A stretch of DNA of 64,000 nt. Origin: CBDCMJ01 sp965218875 (GTDB lineage Bacteria; Chloroflexota; Dehalococcoidia; Lucifugimonadales; UBA3495). Both the position numbers and the translations under genes were made by a program. The notes under the pieces were generated by a model, which worked only from the letters and a program-made list of their open reading frames with translations, was not told the DNA's origin and did not search any database. Where the stretch lies: NCBI GenBank assembly GCA_965218875.1, contig OZ244707.1, forward strand, positions 1,984,001 through 2,048,000, given 5' to 3'. Positions 8,225 to 17,191 of the stretch are shown here, piece by piece. Position 1 is the stretch's first letter. Every line of letters begins with the position of its first letter.

Positions 8225-9703
8225 TTGTCAGATAGCGTAAGAGTCAGGTTCGCCCCGAGTCCCACCGGGTTTCCCCACATCGGCAACATCCGCACCGCCC
8301 TGTTCAACTGGCTCTTCGCCCGGCGTCACGGCGGCAAGTTCATCGTTAGGGTGGAAGACACCGATCAGGGGCGGTTGGTCCCCGGCGCCGTGGAGCAGTT
8401 GTTGGACACTCTGCGGTGGCTGAATCTCCAGTGGGATGAAGGGCCGGTGGTGGGCGGCCCCCATGCCCCCTACTTCCAGTCGGAGCGTCTGGACATCTAC
8501 CACGGCCTGTCCCAGCGGCTCCTGGACCAGGGCCAGGCCTACCGGTGCTACTGCACCGAGCAGCGCCTGGCAGAGTTGCGGGAGCGGCAGCAGCAAGCCA
8601 AGCAGCCGCTGGGCTACGATCGCCAATGCCGGCGCCTGTCCCTCGACCAGCAACGCAGCTTGGAGGCCCAGGGCGGACCATCGGTTATCAGGTTCGCCAT
8701 GCCCGCCTCGGGCGTCACCGCCGTGGACGACCTGATACGCGGCGAGGTTTCCTGGCAAAACTCGCTGCTGGACGACTTCGTCATCATCAAGTCCGACGGG
8801 TATCCCACCTACCACATGGCAGTGGTGGCCGACGACCACTTGATGCAGATCACCCACGTGCTGCGGGCCGAGGAGTGGCTTCCCAGCACTCCCCGCCACC
8901 TGCAGCTTCACCAGGCCTTGGACATCCCGCCTCCTCGGTTTGCCCACGTGCCCATGATCCTGGGTCCCGACCGCGCCAAGTTGTCGAAACGCCACGGCGC
9001 AACCGCCGCACTGGAGTACCGGGACAATGGCTTCATGCCCGAGACCATGACCAATTTCCTGGCCCTCCTCGGCTGGTCCCTGGACGACAAGACGGAAATC
9101 ATGGCGGCTGAAATGCTGGTGGAGAACTTTTCCCTGGAGCGGGTCAGCAAGTCGGCGGCCATCTTCGACCAGGAAAAGCTGGCCTGGATGAACGGAGTCT
9201 ACATCCGGCAGTTGTCCGCGAAAGAGTTCGCCGACCGGGCCATGCCGTTTCTGGAGCGAGACCTGCCCCCGGAGTTGCTGCCCGTGGACCGCGGCTACCT
9301 GCTGCGGATACTGCCCCTGGTCCAGGAGAGGACGAAGCTGCTTTCCGAGATTGCCTGGCTCACGTCATATTTCTTCCAAACGCACTTGGACTACGACGGC
9401 GGGAGCTTGGTGCAAAAGGGAATGGACCGGGCAGCCGCCCTGACGGTGTTGGCCACCGCTGAAGAGCAACTGGGCGGGGAACCGGCGTTCCGGCATGCGG
9501 CACTGGAGGAGTCCCTGCGCGCCGCCGCCGCCCGGGTTGGACTGTCGCCGCGGCAGTTCTTCGGCACGCTGAGGGTGGCCGCCACCGGCCGGGAGGTGTC
9601 TCCTCCCCTGTTTGAGACCATGGAGGTATTGGGCCCGGAGCGGGTGCTGTCCCGGCTCCGGGCCGCCATGGAGCTATTGGACGGCGGGCAACAAGGGGAA
9701 TAA
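8225..9703 (+). CDS. gltX: Glutamyl-tRNA synthetase
   Basis: A class I aminoacyl-tRNA synthetase of 492 residues charging tRNAGlu. The HIGH motif is FAPSPTGFPHIGNIRTALF at the N terminus, and KMSKS appears as AKLSKRHG at about residue 253. The C-terminal third is the helical anticodon-binding domain of bacterial GluRS. The start is TTG, placed by the immediate GltX-type N terminus (VRVRFAPSPTG) and a GGGAG ribosome site about 8 bases upstream. It is followed, after 68 bp, by glnS, so this organism has both enzymes. Confidence 0.96.
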   Translation: MSDSVRVRFAPSPTGFPHIGNIRTALFNWLFARRHGGKFIVRVEDTDQGRLVPGAVEQLLDTLRWLNLQWDEGPVVGGPHAPYFQSERLDIYHGLSQRLLDQGQAYRCYCTEQRLAELRERQQQAKQPLGYDRQCRRLSLDQQRSLEAQGGPSVIRFAMPASGVTAVDDLIRGEVSWQNSLLDDFVIIKSDGYPTYHMAVVADDHLMQITHVLRAEEWLPSTPRHLQLHQALDIPPPRFAHVPMILGPDRAKLSKRHGATAALEYRDNGFMPETMTNFLALLGWSLDDKTEIMAAEMLVENFSLERVSKSAAIFDQEKLAWMNGVYIRQLSAKEFADRAMPFLERDLPPELLPVDRGYLLRILPLVQERTKLLSEIAWLTSYFFQTHLDYDGGSLVQKGMDRAAALTVLATAEEQLGGEPAFRHAALEESLRAAAARVGLSPRQFFGTLRVAATGREVSPPLFETMEVLGPERVLSRLRAAMELLDGGQQGE

Positions 9704-9771
9704 CTTCTGCCCGCGGCCCCCTTTGCGTCCGAGAACGGGCCTTAGGACACCCCAAAACACACGGAGGCAAG

Positions 9772-11463
9772 ATGGCTGGACCACAATCTGGCCCGCCCGG
9801 CGACTTCATCCGAAGCATCGTTGCCGGCGACCTGGCGGCTAACAAGAACGGCGGGCGGGTTGTCACCCGCTTTCCCCCGGAACCCAACGGGTATCTTCAT
9901 ATCGGCCATGCCAAGTCCATCTGCCTCAACTTTGGTGTTGCCGCGGAGTACGGCGGGTGGTGCAATCTCCGGTTCGACGACACCAATCCCACCAAGGAGG
10001 AGGTGGAGTACGTCGAGTCCATCAAGGAAGACGTGCGCTGGCTGGGCTGGGACTGGTCGGACCGACTTTACTTTGCCTCCGACTATTTCGAGACGCTATA
10101 CCGGTACGCCGTCCAATTGATCGAGGCGGGCAAGGCCTACGTCTGCGGCCTGAGCCCCCAAGAGATCCGGGAGCACCGGGGCACCCTAACCGAGCCGGGC
10201 GTCGATAGCCCCTACCGGGACCGCCCGGTGGAAGAGAACCTGGCCCTGTTCGAAAAGATGAGGGCCGGGGAGTTCGAGGAAGGGAGCCAGGTGCTTCGAG
10301 CGAAGATCGACATGGCCTCTCCCAACCTCAACATGCGGGACCCGGTCATGTACCGGATTCTGAAGGCCTCCCATCACCGGACGGGTGACCAGTGGTGCAT
10401 CTACCCCACCTACGACTTTACCCACGGACAGTCCGACTCCATGGAGGGGGTCACCCACTCCCTGTGCACCATGGAGTTCGAGGACCACCGTCCTCTGTAC
10501 GATTGGTTCCTGGAGGAGCTGGATATATTTCCCTCCCGGCAGATTGAGTTTGCCCGCCTGAACCTCAGCTATACGGTGTTGAGCAAGCGCAAGCTGATCC
10601 AGCTTGTGGAGCAGGGCCACGTGACCGGCTGGGACGATCCCCGGTTGCCCACCCTGTCCGCCCTGCGAAGGCGGGGCTACACCCCGGAGGCCATCCGCAA
10701 TTTCTGCGAGCGGGTGGGTGTGGCCAAGCGAGATACGGTGGTGGACCTGGCGCTGCTGGAGCATGCCATCAGGGAGGACCTGAACCTGCGGGCCCCCAGG
10801 GTCATGGCGGTGCTGCGGCCCCTCAAGGTGGTGATTGATAACCTGCCCGAGGGCGTCGTCGAAGAGTTGGAGACGGAGAACAATCCTGAGGACCCGGCCA
10901 TGGGGTCCAGAAAAGTCCCCTTCACCAGGGAGCTCTACATCGAGCGCGACGATTTCAGGGAAGACCCGCCCAGGGGGTTTTTTCGCCTGTCGCCGGGCCG
11001 GGAGATAAGGCTCAAGGACGCCTACTATGTCACCTGCGTGGACGTGGTCAAGGACGCGGACGGGGAGGTGACGGAGTTGCACTGCACCTACGATCCGGAG
11101 ACCCGGGGTGGGCGGTCCCCCGACGGCCGCAAGGTCCGGGGCACCTCCCACTGGGTTTCGGCAGCCCACGCCCTGGATGCTGAGGTCCATCTCTACGACA
11201 ATTTGTTCACCGAGGCGGACCCCGACGACGAATCGGGCGGGTCTGACTTCATATCCTGCTTGAACCTCAACTCCTTGGACATTCTCACCGGGTGCAAGGT
11301 CGAGCCAAGCCTGGCGGGCGCGGCCCCGGGGAGCCCCTACCAGTTCCTTCGGCAGGGCTACTACTGTGCCGACTCGGTACATTCGGCTCCGGGGAGGCTG
11401 GTCTTCAACCGCACTACACCGTTGCGGGACTCGTGGGCCAGAACGGAGAGAGCCGGCGCCTAG
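9772..11463 (+). CDS. glnS: Glutaminyl-tRNA synthetase
   Basis: GlnRS, 563 residues, charges tRNAGln directly. HIGH motif: EPNGYLHIGHAKSICLNFG. KMSKS equivalent: YTVLSKRKLIQLVEQGHV. The FDDTNPTKE stretch and the C-terminal double beta-barrel anticodon-binding region (from about residue 345) are standard. The ATG follows an AGG-rich site (cggaggcaag). It sits directly after gltX in the same direction. A GlnRS implies that the organism does not depend solely on transamidation for Gln-tRNA. Confidence 0.96.
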   Translation: MAGPQSGPPGDFIRSIVAGDLAANKNGGRVVTRFPPEPNGYLHIGHAKSICLNFGVAAEYGGWCNLRFDDTNPTKEEVEYVESIKEDVRWLGWDWSDRLYFASDYFETLYRYAVQLIEAGKAYVCGLSPQEIREHRGTLTEPGVDSPYRDRPVEENLALFEKMRAGEFEEGSQVLRAKIDMASPNLNMRDPVMYRILKASHHRTGDQWCIYPTYDFTHGQSDSMEGVTHSLCTMEFEDHRPLYDWFLEELDIFPSRQIEFARLNLSYTVLSKRKLIQLVEQGHVTGWDDPRLPTLSALRRRGYTPEAIRNFCERVGVAKRDTVVDLALLEHAIREDLNLRAPRVMAVLRPLKVVIDNLPEGVVEELETENNPEDPAMGSRKVPFTRELYIERDDFREDPPRGFFRLSPGREIRLKDAYYVTCVDVVKDADGEVTELHCTYDPETRGGRSPDGRKVRGTSHWVSAAHALDAEVHLYDNLFTEADPDDESGGSDFISCLNLNSLDILTGCKVEPSLAGAAPGSPYQFLRQGYYCADSVHSAPGRLVFNRTTPLRDSWARTERAGA

Positions 11464-11647
11464 GGTCCGTCCCCCAGCCAACTACGGATGACCGGGCTCC
11501 TGCCCCGGGCTTAGCGGCCAAGAGCCGGCCGCGCCGGCGGTGAAGGGGTTGCGCAAAAGTGCATTCCGGACCTTGGAACTCTAGGATTAATTTGATAATA
11601 TTTCAATCTAATTCTAGAATTTGCGCCAGAATTCGTCTGAATTCCCC

Positions 11648-11677
11648 TTGACAAACCCCACCGACCGTCCGTTATCT
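11648..11677 (+). promoter_or_regulatory. Sigma-70-type promoter in the glnS downstream region
   Basis: TTGACA at 11648-11653 and TTATCT at 11672-11677 are separated by 18 bp. It points toward the structured stretch 11684-11870 and the metallo-hydrolase gene at 12041. No open reading frame begins close to it. Confidence 0.5.
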
Positions 11678-11683
11678 TTTACG

Positions 11684-11870
11684 CAGCCAAAACGGGGGGT
11701 CCCTAAGGTCCGCTGGTGGTGATAAACCCGCCTCTCGGATCGCGTCATGAGGCGGAGGACCCGTGGGCTGGCGCTTCCCGCGCCATAGCCCCGAATGCAG
11801 ACGGCGAGTACAGGCGTCGAATACAGACGGAAGGAGGTGCTGCCCCGAGAGTACATAAGGTTCCCATAAC
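11684..11870 (+). ncRNA. Candidate structured non-coding RNA or long leader (unidentified)
   Basis: This stretch follows a good promoter and carries no convincing reading frame. Nested pairings are visible: GGGTCC (about 11697) with GGACCC (about 11757) enclosing CGCCTC/GAGGCG (11731-11756), then a strong hairpin gggctggcgc-ttccc-gcgcc-at-agccc (11764-11793). I compared it by eye with RNase P, tmRNA, SRP RNA and the common riboswitch signatures and found no match. It could be a free RNA or the 5' leader of the metallo-hydrolase gene. The region from 11482 to 12040 shows nothing else I can support. Confidence 0.3.
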
Positions 11871-12040
11871 GGTTTCATCGACCGCCCCAGGCGGTGGCCC
11901 CGGCCCGTGCCGCTTAGTTGCTCCCGGTCAACCCTTCCCTCTTTGGCTATATCTTACCGCAATATTTTTACTTTTTTGGGCGTAAGTCGCATCGGCGGGG
12001 CTAGTGCACATGATTTTTGCAGAAGGGATTGGGGGAACTC

Positions 12041-12871
12041 ATGATGTCGACAGCTGTCAAGATAATGAGTGACGGAGTCATAAAGTTCGATGGCGGCTCC
12101 ATGTTCGGCCAGGTGCCGAAGATGGACTGGCAAAACTCCGTGGTCACCGACCGGTACAACAGAATAACCCTTGGCCTTAATTGCATGCTGCTCCAAATTT
12201 GCGGCCGCAACGTCCTCGTCGACACGGGTATAGGCACCAAGGACATCGACACCGACCGGGAGAAGCTGGGACTGGTCCCCAGCCGGCTCTTGAAGGGCCT
12301 CAAGGCCCTGGGGTTGACCGCCAAGGACATCCACGCCGTGGTGCTCACCCATCTTCACTTCGACCACAGCGGCGGTTGCACCCGGCTGGACCGGGCCGGC
12401 AACTTGACGCCCACGTTCCCCAAGGCCAGGTATTACGTCCAGGAGTCCTGCTGGGACGAAGCCTGCAACCCGAACGAGCGCTGTCACCACACCTACCGGG
12501 CGGACAATTTCCGCCCCATCGAGGAGCGGGGGCAACTGGAGCTCGTGAGAGGGGACGCGGAAATCCTCCCCGGTTTGAACGTGATTGTCACCGACGGCCA
12601 CGCCAAGGGGCACCAATCGGTGATGTTCAACCACGGCGGGGAAAGAATCCTCTTCATGGGCGACATAATACCCACGACTTACCACCTGGACCTGAGGGTG
12701 ATTTCCGCCTTCGACGCCTCGCCGGAGGACACTCTTTCCCAGAAGCGGGATTTGCTCGACGAGGCGGAGCGGCGGGGATGGCTGTTGGTGTTCTCCCACG
12801 GCCACGACACCCGGGCCGGGTACTACGAGAGGCGCGGCGAGACGGCGTACCTCAAGCCGGTGGAACTGTGA
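12041..12871 (+). CDS. MBL-fold metallo-hydrolase (lactonase-like)
   Basis: A metallo-beta-lactamase-fold protein of about 276 residues. The dinuclear metal motif is LTHLHFDHSGG, and further ligands are the His of VTDGHAKGHQS, the Asp of LFMGDIIPT and the His of VFSHGHDTR. The architecture resembles AHL-lactonase or AttM-type hydrolases, but the substrate is not determined. Two adjacent ATGs at 12041 and 12044 follow a GGGGGAA ribosome site; an in-frame upstream TTG at 12017 is less likely. It is transcribed alone, with mtaB convergent downstream. Confidence 0.83.
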   Translation: MMSTAVKIMSDGVIKFDGGSMFGQVPKMDWQNSVVTDRYNRITLGLNCMLLQICGRNVLVDTGIGTKDIDTDREKLGLVPSRLLKGLKALGLTAKDIHAVVLTHLHFDHSGGCTRLDRAGNLTPTFPKARYYVQESCWDEACNPNERCHHTYRADNFRPIEERGQLELVRGDAEILPGLNVIVTDGHAKGHQSVMFNHGGERILFMGDIIPTTYHLDLRVISAFDASPEDTLSQKRDLLDEAERRGWLLVFSHGHDTRAGYYERRGETAYLKPVEL

Positions 12872-12902
12872 TCGGGCGTCGTTGGTAAGCGGGCGCCCCG
12901 GC

Positions 12903-14258
12903 TCAGGTGGGCAGGGCCAGGCTCTCCACGTGGTCTCCGGCTAGCCCCAGCAGCCGGGCTTCGGTGATCACGTTTCCCAGGTCCCTGGGGTCTTGGGCGC
13001 TCACCCGGATGTAGTTGTCGGTCAGGCCGCTCCATGCCGGCGCGTCGGGACGGCGTGTCGGCTCCCACAACACCGGCCGGACAGTGCCCACCTGCCCAAG
13101 GCGGAACCGCTCGAACCCCGCCCGGGCCACCCGTGACATGATCGCCGCCCGGTCCTTCTTGACCAGGTCCGGCGTCCGGGCTTCCCGGCGCTGTAGGTGG
13201 GCCGCGCCTGTCCCCGGGCGGGCCGAGTAGGGAAAGACATGGATGCCGCTGAACTCCATCGAGGCCGCGAAGGCTTGGCTCTCCTGGAACTCGGTCTCGC
13301 CCTCGCCGGGGAATCCCACGATAACGTCGGTGGTGATGCCGGCGTCAGGGAACGTCCGGCGGACTAGCTCCACCGCGCGGGCAAATAGGGCGGTATCGTA
13401 ACGCCGGCGCATGGCCCGCAACACGCGGTCGCAGCCGCTCTGCAGCGGCAGGTGGAAGTGGGGGCACAACCGCCGGTCTTGCCACAGCTCCAAGAGACCG
13501 GGCCCGATCTCCTGGGCCTGGAGGGAGGACACCCTGAGGCGCGCCACCGGAGTCTCGTCCAATATGCGGCGGACCAACCCGGGCAGGCTGGCCCCCGGAA
13601 TGTCGAAGCCGTAGCTTCCCAGTTGGGTGCCGGTCAACACCACCTCTTGGCAGCCCTGGGCGACCCGGTCGTTTACCTCGGCCACCACAGTCTCCGGCGC
13701 GATGCTGCGCTCCCGGCCCCGCACCTTGGGCACAATGCAGTAGGCGCAGACCTGGTCGCAGCCTTCTTGAATCTTGATCATGGCCCGGCTGCGGCCTGCG
13801 TGGGAGCGAGTCACGGCGGCGGATGGAGCCCCCGAGTCTTCCCGCTGCCCGGACGCTTGGGCCTGGGGAATGCGTTGTTCTCCCCTTTGGCGGAGGGCCT
13901 CGGTGACGGCGGCCACCAACCGCCCCTTGCCTACGTTGCCCAGCACCAAGGAGACGCCGTCCAGCCGGAGGAGCTCATCCGCGGCCCGCTGGGCATAGCA
14001 GCCGGTGGCGACGATGAGCGCTTTGTTGTTGGCCCGGCGAGCCGCGCGCAGGGTTTGACGAGCCTTGGAGTCGGCCGTCGCGGTGACGGTGCAGGTGTTC
14101 AACACCAGCACGTCCGCCCCGGTCACGCCGTCGGCCCAATCGACGACCGCGTAGCCAGCTTCGGCAAAACCCCGGGCCAGCGCCTCGCTGTCAGCCTGGT
14201 TCAGCTTGCAGCCGTGGGTATGGATGGCCGCCCTGGGACGGCCTGGGCTACTGGCCAT
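12903..14258 (-). CDS. mtaB: tRNA t6A37 methylthiotransferase MtaB
   Basis: A radical-SAM methylthiotransferase of 451 residues. The UPF0004 N-terminal domain has cysteines in THGCKLNQADSE, NTCTVTATAD and ATGCYAQR, which bind the auxiliary [4Fe-4S] cluster. The radical-SAM box is EGCDQVCAYCIVPKVRG (CxxxCxxC). The C-terminal TRAM domain is seen as the last 60 residues. The first motif, THGCKLNQ, favours MtaB (ms2t6A) over MiaB. Its start overlaps the end of the upstream HEPN-like gene by 11 bp, so the two are co-transcribed. Confidence 0.9.
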   Translation of the reverse strand: MASSPGRPRAAIHTHGCKLNQADSEALARGFAEAGYAVVDWADGVTGADVLVLNTCTVTATADSKARQTLRAARRANNKALIVATGCYAQRAADELLRLDGVSLVLGNVGKGRLVAAVTEALRQRGEQRIPQAQASGQREDSGAPSAAVTRSHAGRSRAMIKIQEGCDQVCAYCIVPKVRGRERSIAPETVVAEVNDRVAQGCQEVVLTGTQLGSYGFDIPGASLPGLVRRILDETPVARLRVSSLQAQEIGPGLLELWQDRRLCPHFHLPLQSGCDRVLRAMRRRYDTALFARAVELVRRTFPDAGITTDVIVGFPGEGETEFQESQAFAASMEFSGIHVFPYSARPGTGAAHLQRREARTPDLVKKDRAAIMSRVARAGFERFRLGQVGTVRPVLWEPTRRPDAPAWSGLTDNYIRVSAQDPRDLGNVITEARLLGLAGDHVESLALPT

Positions 14259-14637
14259 CTTCTTCCCTCTCGGCCAACTCCCAAAGGCGCTGGATGGCCC
14301 CGCCCACGTCCTCCAACACCGGGACCAGCCGGTCTCCGCTAAACCGCCCCTCTCTCAGCCGCTCCACCGCGTCGCCGAAGCTGCCCAACTGACTGAAGGC
14401 GTCTCGAATTCGCCGGTCCTTGCGTTCCCGCCCCAGTTGCTCCGCGTATTCCCGCACCGCCTGGTCGCCGTCCAGTTGCAGGCCCCGGCTGAGGGCGACG
14501 CCCTTCACGGCCAGGGTCAGGCTGCCCCACAGCAGGTCCTCGGAGCGGGACCAGTGGCCTCCCCGCATCTGCGCTAGCGCGCTTTCCAGCAGTTGGACAC
14601 TGCGTTTGCGATAATGGATGATCTTCTGGGTATCCAT
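14248..14637 (-). CDS. HEPN/PaREP1-like helical protein
   Basis: A 129-residue helical protein starting at ATG 14637 (MDTQKIIHYRKRSVQLLE). The layout, two long amphipathic helices with RSEDLLWGSLTLAVKGVALSRG, resembles PaREP1/HEPN proteins, many of which are RNases or partners of nucleotidyltransferases. No clear RxxxxH catalytic motif is present. The open frame reaches back to 14748, but those 37 codons look non-coding. It overlaps the mtaB start, so translation may be coupled. Two related-looking genes occur at 37292 and 40783. The upstream gap 14638-14997 contains only the fumC promoter region. Confidence 0.6.
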   Translation of the reverse strand: MDTQKIIHYRKRSVQLLESALAQMRGGHWSRSEDLLWGSLTLAVKGVALSRGLQLDGDQAVREYAEQLGRERKDRRIRDAFSQLGSFGDAVERLREGRFSGDRLVPVLEDVGGAIQRLWELAEREEDGQ

Positions 14638-14997
14638 GGCTGTGCCGCCGTCTCTCCAAGGCCCGCCAAGACTGCGGCGGCTTGATTGCTCCCGTTCCCC
14701 TAGGCCGGAGACGCCGCCGAAGATGCCGATATGTCGGGGCTGCGGCAACTCCTGAGATGCGGTTGGGGATGGAATCAGGGTCCTGGACCCGGTCTCACGG
14801 CCACGGGGCTTCCTTCCCCTATGGACCCGCTCCGCCGGCCGGAGCCAGGGCTCCGCCGGGGTGTGATGCCGAATCCGCCTTGGCTGCGGCGGGGCAGTAT
14901 TGTAGCACAGCGCCGGGGCCTGCCCGGCGTCCCGGGCTAGGTGAACAAGCCCGCCTGGATGCTATAAAATATGCGCAGCAATCAGGAAGGTGATTTC

Positions 14998-16401
14998 ATG
15001 TCTGCTACTAACGACGGCACAAGAATAGAGCGAGATTCCATGGGGGCCATGGAGGTCCCCGGCAGCGCCCTGTATGGCGCCTCGACCATGCGGGCGGTGC
15101 TGAACTTTCCCATCAGCGATCTCAGGTTTCCCCGCACCTTCATCCGCGCCCTGGGACTGGTGAAGCAGGCGGCGGCGGAGACCAATGCTTCCCTGGGCCT
15201 CCTGGACGAGAACGTCGCCAGGGCCGTGGCCGCCGCCGCCGGAGAAGCGGCGGAAGGAAAGCTGGACACTCACTTCGTTCTGGACATATTCCAGACCGGC
15301 TCCGGCACGTCCACCAACACCAACGCCAACGAGGTCATAGCCAACCGCGCCACGGAAATACTGGGCGGCGAGGCCGGCTCCCGGCTGGTCCACCCCAATG
15401 ACCACGTCAACATGGGCCAGTCCTCCAACGACGTCATCCCCACCGCCATGCACCTGGCGGCCTTGATCGCCGTGGAGCAAGACCTGATTCCCGCCCTGGA
15501 GCAGCTGAAGGCCGAGTTGCAAAGGAAGTCCGAGGAGTTCTGGCCCATCATAAAAACCGGCAGGACCCACCTTCAAGACGCCACTCCGGTGAGGTTGGGA
15601 CAGGTATTCCTAGGCTACGCCGGCCAGGCGGAGCGCAGCGTCGCCCGGTTGAGGCGCATGAAGCAGGCGCTGGCCGAAGTAGCCCTGGGCGGCACCGCGG
15701 TGGGCACCGGCGTGAACACCCACCCCGAGTTCGCTTCCCGCACCTGTCAACTGCTGTCGGAAATGACGGGCGTGGAGGTGAGGGAAACCGGCAACCACTT
15801 CCAGGCCCAGGCGGCCCTGGACGCCATCGTGGAGGCCAGCGGCCAGCTTAAGACCGTGGCCATAAGCCTGCACAAGATTGCCAACGACATACGGTTCCTG
15901 TCCTGCGGGCCCCGCGCCGGTCTGGGGGAGATCACCGTGCCTGAGGTCCAGCCGGGAAGCTCCATCATGCCCGGCAAGGTCAACCCGGTGATAGCCGAGT
16001 CGGTGGTCCAGGTGGTGGCCCAGGTGGTGGGCAACGACGCAACGGTGATGCTGGCGGGCCAGGGAAGCTACTTCGAGCTGAACACCATGATGCCCGTGGC
16101 GGCCTACAACGTCCTTCAGTCCATCTCGCTGCTGGCGGCCTCCGCCGGCAACTTCTCCGAGCAGTGCGTCAAGGGTATCCAGGCCACGGAAGTGGGGCCG
16201 GACATGGTGGAAAGGGGGCTGATGCTGGGAACGGGCCTGTCTCCTGTCATAGGCTACGACGCCGCCGCGGCCATCGCCAAGGAGGCGGCCGCCACGGGGC
16301 GCACCATACGGCAGGTCGCCGGCGAGTCGACCGACCTGTCGGAAGCCCAGTTGAACGAACTGCTGGACCCCGAGGCGATGACCAAGCCTGGGTTGGGCTA
16401 G
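14998..16401 (+). CDS. fumC: Class II fumarate hydratase
   Basis: FumC converts fumarate to malate in the TCA cycle as a soluble homotetramer without Fe-S. The superfamily signature GSSIMPGKVNP is present (about residue 316), as are TGSGTSTNTNANEV and KTGRTHLQDATPV, which carry active-site Thr and His residues. Length is 467 residues. The start at ATG 14998 has AGGAAGGTGA upstream, and a TATAAA box lies at 14963-14968. Aspartase and FumC are close relatives, but NTNANEV and overall similarity favour fumarase. Confidence 0.92.
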   Translation: MSATNDGTRIERDSMGAMEVPGSALYGASTMRAVLNFPISDLRFPRTFIRALGLVKQAAAETNASLGLLDENVARAVAAAAGEAAEGKLDTHFVLDIFQTGSGTSTNTNANEVIANRATEILGGEAGSRLVHPNDHVNMGQSSNDVIPTAMHLAALIAVEQDLIPALEQLKAELQRKSEEFWPIIKTGRTHLQDATPVRLGQVFLGYAGQAERSVARLRRMKQALAEVALGGTAVGTGVNTHPEFASRTCQLLSEMTGVEVRETGNHFQAQAALDAIVEASGQLKTVAISLHKIANDIRFLSCGPRAGLGEITVPEVQPGSSIMPGKVNPVIAESVVQVVAQVVGNDATVMLAGQGSYFELNTMMPVAAYNVLQSISLLAASAGNFSEQCVKGIQATEVGPDMVERGLMLGTGLSPVIGYDAAAAIAKEAAATGRTIRQVAGESTDLSEAQLNELLDPEAMTKPGLG

Positions 16402-16438
16402 CGCCCACCTCCAGCCAGGCCGGGAGTCCGGGTTGCCG

Positions 16439-16840
16439 TCAAGGGGTGTCCAGGGGAAGGCCCCGCGACTTGGCCGCCTCGACGCACTGGAGACAACGCT
16501 CTTCGACTGAGTGGCCGGCGGCGCTCCAGATGTTCTCGCTGTTGACCCCGCAAAGGTACAGCGGCTCCATCTCCTCGATGCCCAGCTGCTGAAGATAGTG
16601 GACCCTGCCGTGGCGGGCCTCGTTGGCCCACCACCATTTGGGCATGCTCGCGGCCAGCTCCAGGTATGACCTCTTGTGGGGGTCCACCCAGCCCTCTTCC
16701 GGGACCTCCACCACCCACTGCTCGCCGCGCGGCCCCTGCTGCCTGAAGGCCCTCAACTCCCCGTTTCGGATGCCCTCCCTTATCGTGCGCTGAGATACGT
16801 TTAGGCGCAGGGACGCTTCCTGAATGGTCAGTCGTTCCAA
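16439..16840 (-). CDS. Helix-turn-helix DNA-binding protein (MerR/excisionase-like N terminus)
   Basis: A 133-residue protein. The first 50 residues form an excisionase/MerR-type winged HTH (LTIQEASLRLNVSQRTIREG, then a G-E-L-R-A-F wing). The remaining part, with WWWANEARHGRVHYL and several Cys residues (LYLCGV, RCLQCVE), is not a family I know. The start is TTG. It is convergent with fumC. It may be a small transcription regulator or the remains of an element gene; the MITE-like repeat lies just upstream. Confidence 0.6.
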   Translation of the reverse strand: MERLTIQEASLRLNVSQRTIREGIRNGELRAFRQQGPRGEQWVVEVPEEGWVDPHKRSYLELAASMPKWWWANEARHGRVHYLQQLGIEEMEPLYLCGVNSENIWSAAGHSVEERCLQCVEAAKSRGLPLDTP

Positions 16841-16884
16841 TTTAGCCCCTTATCGGTCCTATTGCGGGTGGGTCCGGACGTGAA

Positions 16885-17144
16885 CCAGGATCATTCGATT
16901 ATCCCGTGATGCCGAACGCACTCCCCTGTAGGACCATGGTGATTCAGAAAGATCCCTCATATGTCGTTCCGACAGAGCGGAGCGACGAGGAAACTAAACT
17001 TCTTCACCGCGGGTCCGGCTGCCGGACAACGAACCGTCTATAAAGTAGGGCTTTAAATTCCTCGGCTGCGCTCGGAATGACAATGGCAGGCCTCTTAACA
17101 GCACGTCGTTGGCTACCCTCCCAACAATAATCGAATGATCCTGG
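16885..17144. mobile_element. MITE-like repeat with perfect 18-bp terminal inverted repeats
   Basis: A 260-bp non-coding segment bounded by ccaggatcattcgattat (16885-16902) and its exact complement (17127-17144). A short direct repeat ggacgtg flanks it (16876-16882 and 17144-17150), possibly a target duplication. It carries no ORF. Relatives of the terminus (ataatcgaatgatc) recur near 37000. It fills the gap between the HTH gene and ilvB. Confidence 0.6.
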
Positions 17145-17191
17145 GACGTGCCCCCGGCCGGCGGCGGCGCGGAGTGCGGGACGCGCCGGGG

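Noticed and set aside
11614..11856. 80-codon minus-strand frame in the glnS downstream gap
   Set aside because: No domain or ribosome site, and it overlaps a promoter and strong hairpins on the other strand.
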